A stretch of 28,571 nucleotides of DNA, from contig DQVW01000083.1 in the NCBI GenBank assembly GCA_015661555.1, positions 1 to 28,571 of the forward strand, in the 5' to 3' direction. The DNA is from Methanothermococcus okinawensis. GTDB taxonomy: Archaea; AGJL01; Methanococci; Methanococcales; Methanococcaceae. The notes under the pieces were generated by a model that was not told where the DNA came from, searched no databases, and saw only the letters and a list, made by a program, of their open reading frames with translations. Shown piece by piece: positions 24,087 through 28,571 of this stretch. Each line of letters begins with the position of its first letter. Positions within the stretch are counted from its first letter, which is position 1. The position numbers and the translations under genes are program-made.

Positions 24087-25262
24087 TTATCCTCCAAATT
24101 CCTCCCACCACTTTTCATATCTTTCAATATCTCTCTTAGTTAGGGGACTCTTTATCTTCTTAAAACCTTCCTCGAAATCCTCCTCGGTTAGAGGTCTCAC
24201 CTTCAACTTTCTCTTTCTCAACTCCCTGTAGGGGAGGTTAGCCATCTTGTAGAGATCCCTATTCACATCCCTTATCATACTCCATATAGCCCCCTGACAT
24301 AGGTTCTTTATATCCCTACCTGAGTAGTACCTCTCTACACATCTCTCGGCGATCTCATCTAGGTTAACATTCAACTTAAGGCCTCTGGTGTTTATCTTGA
24401 TAATCTCCTTTGCAGCCTCCTTATCAGGTAGTGGGATATATATCCTCCTTGGAAACCTGGAGAGTACAGCCTCATCTAGATCCCAGGGTGTGTTTGTTGC
24501 CGCCAGGGTAAGAACTAACCTGCCACTTCCCTTATCCTGAAAGCCGTCTAACTCCGTTAACAGGGTGGAGAGCATCCTCCTGGAAGCCTCACTGATCCCC
24601 TCCCCCCTCTTCATGGTTAAGGCATCTATCTCATCTATAAATACTATACTGGGATGAAGTTCCCTTGCAACCTCGTAGAGGGCACTTATAATCTTCGAGG
24701 ACTCTCCAAAGTACTTACTTGTTACAGAGGATGCCTTTACGTTAAAAAATGTAGCATCTAAACTTCCTGCACATGCAGAGGCTAGAAGTGTCTTCCCAGT
24801 ACCTGGGGGTCCAAATAGGAGTATACCTTTCCAAGGTTGTATAGAGGCTGGCTTCTGAAGTGCCGATATCACTATGGTTTCCATCATAAGTTGTTTTACC
24901 TCCTTCAATCCCCCTATATCCTCCCACTTTATCTTGGACTTCTGTATCAGGTTGTTCTTTACAAAACTTTTAAACTTGTTAATGTCCTCCTCCACCTCCT
25001 CCTGGGCCTTTTTAGGTTTAATAACCTTGGAGGGGTTGAGCACCTCTTCAATACTATTTGCTACCAGCTCCCACTTTTTAGCCATCTCCAGATACATCCT
25101 CTCGTTGTACCTGTTGTACCTGGCCATCTCCCTCAAGAGCTTGGCACATTCCAACGCCTTCCTCCTGGCAACAGCTTCCTTTTTTTCCCTCTTTGCCCTT
25201 TCATACTCTTTTTTAGCCTTTTTAAACTGGTTGAGGAGGACCCCAGATAGATCTACCTCCAA
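24087..25262 (-). CDS. Vps4/katanin-clade AAA ATPase with helical N-domain
   Basis: This 391-residue ATPase clearly belongs to the meiotic clade (Vps4, katanin, spastin, archaeal CdvC). Walker A GPPGTGKT is at 151-158, pore loop SKYFGES at 182-188, Walker B IVFIDEID at 206-213, followed by the clade-specific EASRRML; sensor ATNTPWDLDEA and SRFPRRIYIPLP carry the arginine fingers. The extreme C-terminus, DIERYEKWWEEFG, matches the final helix that is specific to Vps4 and katanin. Residues 1-80 form a lysine-rich helical domain in the position of the MIT domain that binds ESCRT-III tails. It starts at TTG after GGGGGAT. Expected role: ATP-driven disassembly of the filament proteins encoded just upstream. 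Confidence 0.93.
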   Translation of the reverse strand: MEVDLSGVLLNQFKKAKKEYERAKREKKEAVARRKALECAKLLREMARYNRYNERMYLEMAKKWELVANSIEEVLNPSKVIKPKKAQEEVEEDINKFKSFVKNNLIQKSKIKWEDIGGLKEVKQLMMETIVISALQKPASIQPWKGILLFGPPGTGKTLLASACAGSLDATFFNVKASSVTSKYFGESSKIISALYEVARELHPSIVFIDEIDALTMKRGEGISEASRRMLSTLLTELDGFQDKGSGRLVLTLAATNTPWDLDEAVLSRFPRRIYIPLPDKEAAKEIIKINTRGLKLNVNLDEIAERCVERYYSGRDIKNLCQGAIWSMIRDVNRDLYKMANLPYRELRKRKLKVRPLTEEDFEEGFKKIKSPLTKRDIERYEKWWEEFGG

Positions 25263-25280
25263 TAATATCCCCCCTGTATT

Positions 25281-25877
25281 TTACTCTGTCAACTTCTTTT
25301 CATCCCTGGATATCAGGGTCTTGGCATCTTCAGCTTCCAACTCCCCCGCTTTAACGGCCTGTATAGTACTTAATATATCCTCGATATCCCTGTCATGTTC
25401 CTCTGATGCGCCACTTAACATGTCCTCTGTTATACCAAGGGCTATGTTCAAGGTCTCGATTATATTCTCACTGTCAATCTTCATCTCTATTAAATGCCTC
25501 TCCAACTCCTGGGGTGACATGGATCTAAGGGTATTCCAGAGAGGGGTAGATTTTAAAATCTCCTCGTTCTCCTTTATTATTAGGAGGTTGTCTATAAACC
25601 TCAGTTGTTTATTCAGGAGGGCGTGGGAGTACTGTAGTTGTTTCTTCCTCTGACTGAGGGTTTTTATCTTCGTGGCTATTGTTAACTCCTCACTTTTACT
25701 CTCCGCCTCTCTAGCCCTTTCAAATAACTTAGTAATACTTCTATCTATCTCCCTCATCTCTTCCTCTAGCTTTTTAATCTTGACATCTAGCTTTATCTTA
25801 GACTCCCTTATCTTCTCTATAGGCATATCTAGGGGGTTTTTACTTCTAAAAAACAGGTTTTTCAATTTACTTAACAT
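25281..25877 (-). CDS. ESCRT-III/Snf7-like coiled-coil protein B
   Basis: This 198-residue, nearly all-helical protein begins with an amphipathic basic segment (MLSKLKNLFFRSK), continues with a long helical hairpin (about 22-105), a short hinge with LWNTLRSMSP, a further helix (122-155), and an acidic tail whose last helix (DIEDILSTIQAVKAGELEAE) could be an MIT-interacting motif. This order matches ESCRT-III filament proteins. It is a paralogue of the next upstream gene: both share NNLLI/DNLLI-x-K, LWN and P-x-x-LE-x-x-L in register. No catalytic motif is present. ATG follows AGGGATAAG, 19 bases after its paralogue. A PspA/Vipp1-like filament or an unrelated coiled coil are the alternatives. 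Confidence 0.72.
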   Translation of the reverse strand: MLSKLKNLFFRSKNPLDMPIEKIRESKIKLDVKIKKLEEEMREIDRSITKLFERAREAESKSEELTIATKIKTLSQRKKQLQYSHALLNKQLRFIDNLLIIKENEEILKSTPLWNTLRSMSPQELERHLIEMKIDSENIIETLNIALGITEDMLSGASEEHDRDIEDILSTIQAVKAGELEAEDAKTLISRDEKKLTE

Positions 25878-25896
25878 CTTATCCCTGGTTATATCA

Positions 25897-26520
25897 TTAT
25901 TTACTCTCTTTTTCCAACCTCTTAAACAATTCCCTATCCTCCTCCTCTAGGTCTAAGTTATTTATTACATCTTCACTATCCATCTCACCCCTTTCAACCT
26001 GTCCCCATGCCTCGAATAGTTTTTTCTCAACCTCGTCACCTTCCTCCTCAAACTCATCCATTCTCATTTCAAAGACTTTATTTAGATTTTCAACGGTCTG
26101 ATCAAACTCCTTCCCATCTAGTATAATATCACTTAGTTTTGCCTCTAAAACTTCAGGTGGAATATCCTTTATTCTATTCCACAGTCCTATATTCTTCAAC
26201 TCCTTCTCATACTTCTTAACAATAAGAAGGTTGTTTACAAAGTTAAATTGTTTCTGATATGTCTGAAAACTTCTATACTTCAACCTCATCTCCATCTCGA
26301 TACTCTTGATATCCTGTGCAAGCATCTTCTTTGTAAGGGTATCGGCACCTATTCCCTCCTTGAATAACTGCCTCTTCTGCCTATCCAGAGATTTTATCTC
26401 TTTTTTGATCCTGTCTAATTTACTTTTTAATCTTATCCTCTCTCCCTCTAGGTCTCTTATAGACAGTTTTTCCAATGGATTCTTCTGAAATCTACCTAGC
26501 AAACTATCCCAGAAACCCAT
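25897..26520 (-). CDS. ESCRT-III/Snf7-like coiled-coil protein A
   Basis: This 207-residue helical protein is the upstream paralogue of the pair. The first 11 residues (MGFWDSLLGRF) form an amphipathic patch suitable for membrane insertion. A basic hairpin follows: the sequence KKEIKSLDRQKRQLFKEGIG, then KKMLAQDIKSIEMEM, is very like the alpha1-alpha2 turn of Snf7-family proteins. The second half holds LWNRIKDIPPEVLEAKL, a helix with FDQTVENLNK, and a strongly acidic tail (MDEFEEEGDEVEK) expected to mask the basic core in the closed state. A canonical AAGGTGAGA ribosome site precedes the ATG. It is probably the partner of protein B in a hetero-polymer dismantled by the AAA ATPase. Family assignment is by architecture, not by database match. 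Confidence 0.74.
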   Translation of the reverse strand: MGFWDSLLGRFQKNPLEKLSIRDLEGERIRLKSKLDRIKKEIKSLDRQKRQLFKEGIGADTLTKKMLAQDIKSIEMEMRLKYRSFQTYQKQFNFVNNLLIVKKYEKELKNIGLWNRIKDIPPEVLEAKLSDIILDGKEFDQTVENLNKVFEMRMDEFEEEGDEVEKKLFEAWGQVERGEMDSEDVINNLDLEEEDRELFKRLEKESK

Positions 26521-26532
26521 ATTCTCACCTTA

Positions 26533-28236
26533 TTATTTTTTAACTAGAACATAACCAACATCTTTAATATAGGTGGTTTCTCCCTTTTTAGACCTCCTGT
26601 ATTCCTCAAATACCCTGTTTACTATCCTTTCATCGCCCACTATCTTTAGAGCCTCCTCCCAGGTAACATAGTCCTTTGTAAGCAGATTCTTATCAATATA
26701 CCTCCTCAACTTTTCAACCTTCTCCATGTCAAACTCCATATCCATAAGAGGTCCAAATACCCTGGCGTACTCATCCACCTCGTTGTAGTATATCTCTCCA
26801 GTTCCTACATCTAGGAGTATAAGGGCAATTTTTTCAGAGAGATATCTTCTTTTAAAGTCCTGGGAGTTGACAAACCTAATTACCTCCTCCTCAAACCCTG
26901 TCGGTGAGGCTATCAGTAGTACTACCTTATCAACATCCTCCTTTTTCCCCTCCTCTATTGCCTCTATAATTTTACCCAGGGATAGGGGGTGGATATCAAA
27001 ACCCATTCTTTTGTAATTCTCCCTGTTTGCTAAAAATATTCCCTTTAACATTATCTTGGTTCTTCTACCAATGGGAAGGAGTTTTTTCTCAGAGAGGATT
27101 GCTTTTATTTCCCTGTTTCTGGGGATATTTGGAATCTCCCCTGGTGAAGATATCTCCTCAATAGCCTCTACCTTAAAGGTCTTATTCCCTATAACAATAC
27201 CCTTCTTCTTCAACTCCTCTAACCTCTTTTCCAGTCTCCCTATAAACCACTCCTCATATGATAGGGCACTCTCTGCCTTTACAAACCTTGTACCTTCTCC
27301 TTCACCACTTTTTATCTTAGCTAAGATATCCCTTAGCTCCTTTTTCTCAGATTCTAAAGCCTCTATCTTTTTATTTAACTTTTCAATCATCTCCCTGTAC
27401 TCCCTTTCAATGGATTCTACTTCCCTCTTTAATCTCTCCTGGAGTTCTCTATTCTTCTCCCTTTCAATTTCCATCTTTATTCTTTCCTTCTCACTTTCAA
27501 ACCTCCTCTTCAACTCCTCAATTTTTGACCTTTCTAACTCTTTCTCTCTTTTCAATTCCTCCTCAAGTTTTTCCCTCTCCCTTCTTAAGAAGTTGTGGAG
27601 TCTGTTCACATCATCCTCAAGTTTTTGTATCCTACTGTCTACATCATTTATGAAATCCCTGAACCAGTCTATCTCTCTCATAGCTCGGAATATAGCTTTA
27701 TCCATTTTATTTTTGTATTCCATCCACTTTGTTTTTGCATAGTCCCTCAGGGGAAGTCTCACTGTATGGTCCTTTATTATCTCCTCTACCTTGTTTCCTA
27801 TACCGTTGTAGTACTCCTTGAGAAGGTTTAAAATTTCACCTGTACCCTCTCTATTTGCTTTATTTATCTCTCTCAGTATGTCCTCAACTGTCCAGATCTC
27901 CAAGACGTTATACTTTAGAATATACTCCACAAGTTGAAGTTCCTTAGGTTTATATCTGTTGACACCTGGAAAGGACTCTCCGTTATAGTGGAAACTAAAG
28001 GCCAGTACAGCCAGGGCCCATTCAAATTCCCTCCTGACGGCATTATCGATATCCTTGAGAAACCTTCCACACTCCCCATCCTTATATTTCTCATAGTTTT
28101 CCATTACCCTGTTCCATAATTCCACCCTTTTCTCATAGGGTTCATATATTATATCGTAACCATCCCTTACTACCCTACTTGCCACCAGCCTTAGCTCATC
28201 TAACTTCCTATAATCTCCCTCTGGAAAGAGGCTCAT
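26533..28236 (-). CDS. Large coiled-coil protein leading the ESCRT-like operon
   Basis: I do not recognise the family. With the ATG at 28236 (GGGGATTGGT upstream; four more codons are open to a TTG) the product has 567 residues in three regions. Residues 1-185 are a helical globular domain with many aromatic residues (WNRVMENYEKYKD, FEWALAVLAFSFHYNG). Residues about 190-308 are a long unbroken coiled coil of Lys, Glu and Arg. The remainder is alpha/beta, with a hydrophobic strand VVLLIASPTGFEEEVIRFV and IALILLDVGTGEIYYNE in a Rossmann- or nuclease-like arrangement. It ends in a possible winged helix (TWEEALKIVGDE to VGYVLVKK). No ATP-binding or classic catalytic motif is seen. As first gene of the operon it may be a scaffold or DNA/membrane adaptor for the filament system. 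Confidence 0.8.
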   Translation of the reverse strand: MSLFPEGDYRKLDELRLVASRVVRDGYDIIYEPYEKRVELWNRVMENYEKYKDGECGRFLKDIDNAVRREFEWALAVLAFSFHYNGESFPGVNRYKPKELQLVEYILKYNVLEIWTVEDILREINKANREGTGEILNLLKEYYNGIGNKVEEIIKDHTVRLPLRDYAKTKWMEYKNKMDKAIFRAMREIDWFRDFINDVDSRIQKLEDDVNRLHNFLRREREKLEEELKREKELERSKIEELKRRFESEKERIKMEIEREKNRELQERLKREVESIEREYREMIEKLNKKIEALESEKKELRDILAKIKSGEGEGTRFVKAESALSYEEWFIGRLEKRLEELKKKGIVIGNKTFKVEAIEEISSPGEIPNIPRNREIKAILSEKKLLPIGRRTKIMLKGIFLANRENYKRMGFDIHPLSLGKIIEAIEEGKKEDVDKVVLLIASPTGFEEEVIRFVNSQDFKRRYLSEKIALILLDVGTGEIYYNEVDEYARVFGPLMDMEFDMEKVEKLRRYIDKNLLTKDYVTWEEALKIVGDERIVNRVFEEYRRSKKGETTYIKDVGYVLVKK

Positions 28237-28332
28237 ACCAATCCCCAAATAAGCAATATCAATCTATGTTTCTACTCTATGTCCTTTATACCACATATAT
28301 TTTTTTATGTATTGTAATTTTCATAGGTTATT
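28237..28332 (-). promoter_or_regulatory. Promoter of the six-gene ESCRT-like operon
   Basis: On the minus strand GGTATAAAGG centres on 28287, with TATAAA at 28290-28285. The expected start is near 28261, leaving a leader of about 25 bases with GGGGAT ahead of the ATG at 28236. AT-rich sequence (ATATAT and a T tract on the plus strand) lies just upstream. No comparable TATA element was found between the six downstream genes, whose gaps are only 12 to 23 bases, so this is probably the main promoter. Confidence 0.6.
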
Positions 28333-28571
28333 GAGGGGGTGCGGATTTCGGAAGGTGCTGGGACAGGAGTCCATAGCGAGATTTTCGCAGGGGTGCGGAT
28401 CTCGTCATTATTTTGGGTTTTATCCTGGGGGTAAGAGGGTTGTAGGTACGAATTTTTTCGGGGGTACCCGGAAGGTGGGTTCCGGGGTTCCGAAAGGGGG
28501 GTGTGGATTTCGGAATTTTTAGGGGTTTTACCCAGGGGGTTATAGTGGTTTAGGTACGAAATTCGTCGTGA
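28333..28571. repeat. G-rich degenerate tandem repeats of about 54 bases
   Basis: Five units are anchored by TGCGGAT at 28340 and 28394, TACGAAT at 28447, TGTGGAT at 28502 and TACGAAA at 28555. The steps are 54, 53, 55 and 53 bases. Two sub-types alternate at the end, giving a 108-base higher-order unit: 28415-28452 and 28523-28560 agree at about 31 of 38 positions. G runs of three to six and frequent TTCGG make the composition unlike flanking genes. The array continues beyond the window and I see no gene in it. Confidence 0.75.

Noticed and set aside
24874..25653. Plus-strand 259-codon frame opposite the ATPase and ESCRT-like gene B
   Set aside because: It is a serine- and leucine-rich shadow of two well supported minus-strand genes and crosses their boundary without a translation signal.
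27056..27742. Plus-strand 228-codon serine/phenylalanine-rich frame
   Set aside because: It is the antisense of the Lys/Glu coiled coil in the minus-strand gene; low-complexity composition and no start signal.
28307..28522. Plus-strand 71-codon frame with repeated GCGFRKV, GCGSRH and GCGFRNF
   Set aside because: The repeats arise because the 54-base DNA unit is a multiple of three. There is no ribosome site, and the composition is that of the tandem repeat array rather than of coding DNA.
1..28571. Search for tRNA, rRNA, CRISPR arrays and insertion sequences
   Set aside because: No cloverleaf, rRNA-like stretch, repeat-spacer array or transposase frame was found by reading; the only tandem repeats are those at the right end and they have no unique spacers.

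Overview
The window reads as chromosomal DNA of a hyperthermophilic methanogen of the order Methanococcales. Evidence for this: archaeal genes with GGTGA/GGAGG ribosome sites and TATA-type promoters, a probable methanogenesis-marker protein, two branched-chain polyamine synthase homologues, archaeal Hjc resolvase, a geranylgeranyl reductase for archaeal lipids, and both committed enzymes for the hot-environment solute di-myo-inositol phosphate (DIP). DIP is known from Methanotorris igneus, so a Methanotorris-like organism or close relative is likely, but the genus is my inference. Coding is very dense: 31 genes were found, no tRNA, rRNA, CRISPR array or insertion sequence was seen, and no gene-free stretch exceeds 300 bases except the right-hand 320 bases.

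Layout. 1-2380 (minus strand): a secreted double OB-fold protein (cut by the window edge), a TtuA-type tRNA thiolase, a secreted nuclease and a small 2x[4Fe-4S] ferredoxin. 2417-3556 (plus): a geranylgeranyl reductase diverging from the ferredoxin, its plausible electron donor. 3549-9051 (minus): a gate-domain membrane protein behind a complete MalEFGK-type ABC importer. 9252-12054 (plus): inositol-1-phosphate synthase, a TatD hydrolase and two small uncharacterised proteins. 12055-13449 (minus): NYN-domain nuclease and SurE. 13571-14353 (plus): a winged-helix regulator. 14337-17363 (minus): Na+/Ca2+ exchanger, a BpsA-like enzyme with an extra zinc ribbon, Hjc and a probable methanogenesis marker protein. 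17419-18472 (plus): MobA-like and NfeD-like proteins. 18469-20831 (minus): bifunctional DIP synthase and the canonical BpsA, a heat-adaptation pair.

20904-28236 (minus) is the most interesting part: six closely packed genes behind one TATA box. In transcription order they encode a 567-residue coiled-coil protein, two paralogous ~200-residue helical proteins with ESCRT-III/Snf7-like architecture, a Vps4/katanin-clade AAA ATPase with a helical N-terminal domain, a membrane-anchored Ser/Thr kinase, and a PP2C phosphatase. This looks like an ESCRT-III/Vps4-type membrane-remodelling machine with its own phosphorylation switch, in a euryarchaeal lineage where division is normally attributed to FtsZ. 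The ATPase, kinase and phosphatase calls are firm; the ESCRT-III assignment of the two coiled-coil proteins is an inference from architecture and context.

28333-28571 holds a G-rich tandem array with a ~54-base period that runs off the window end.
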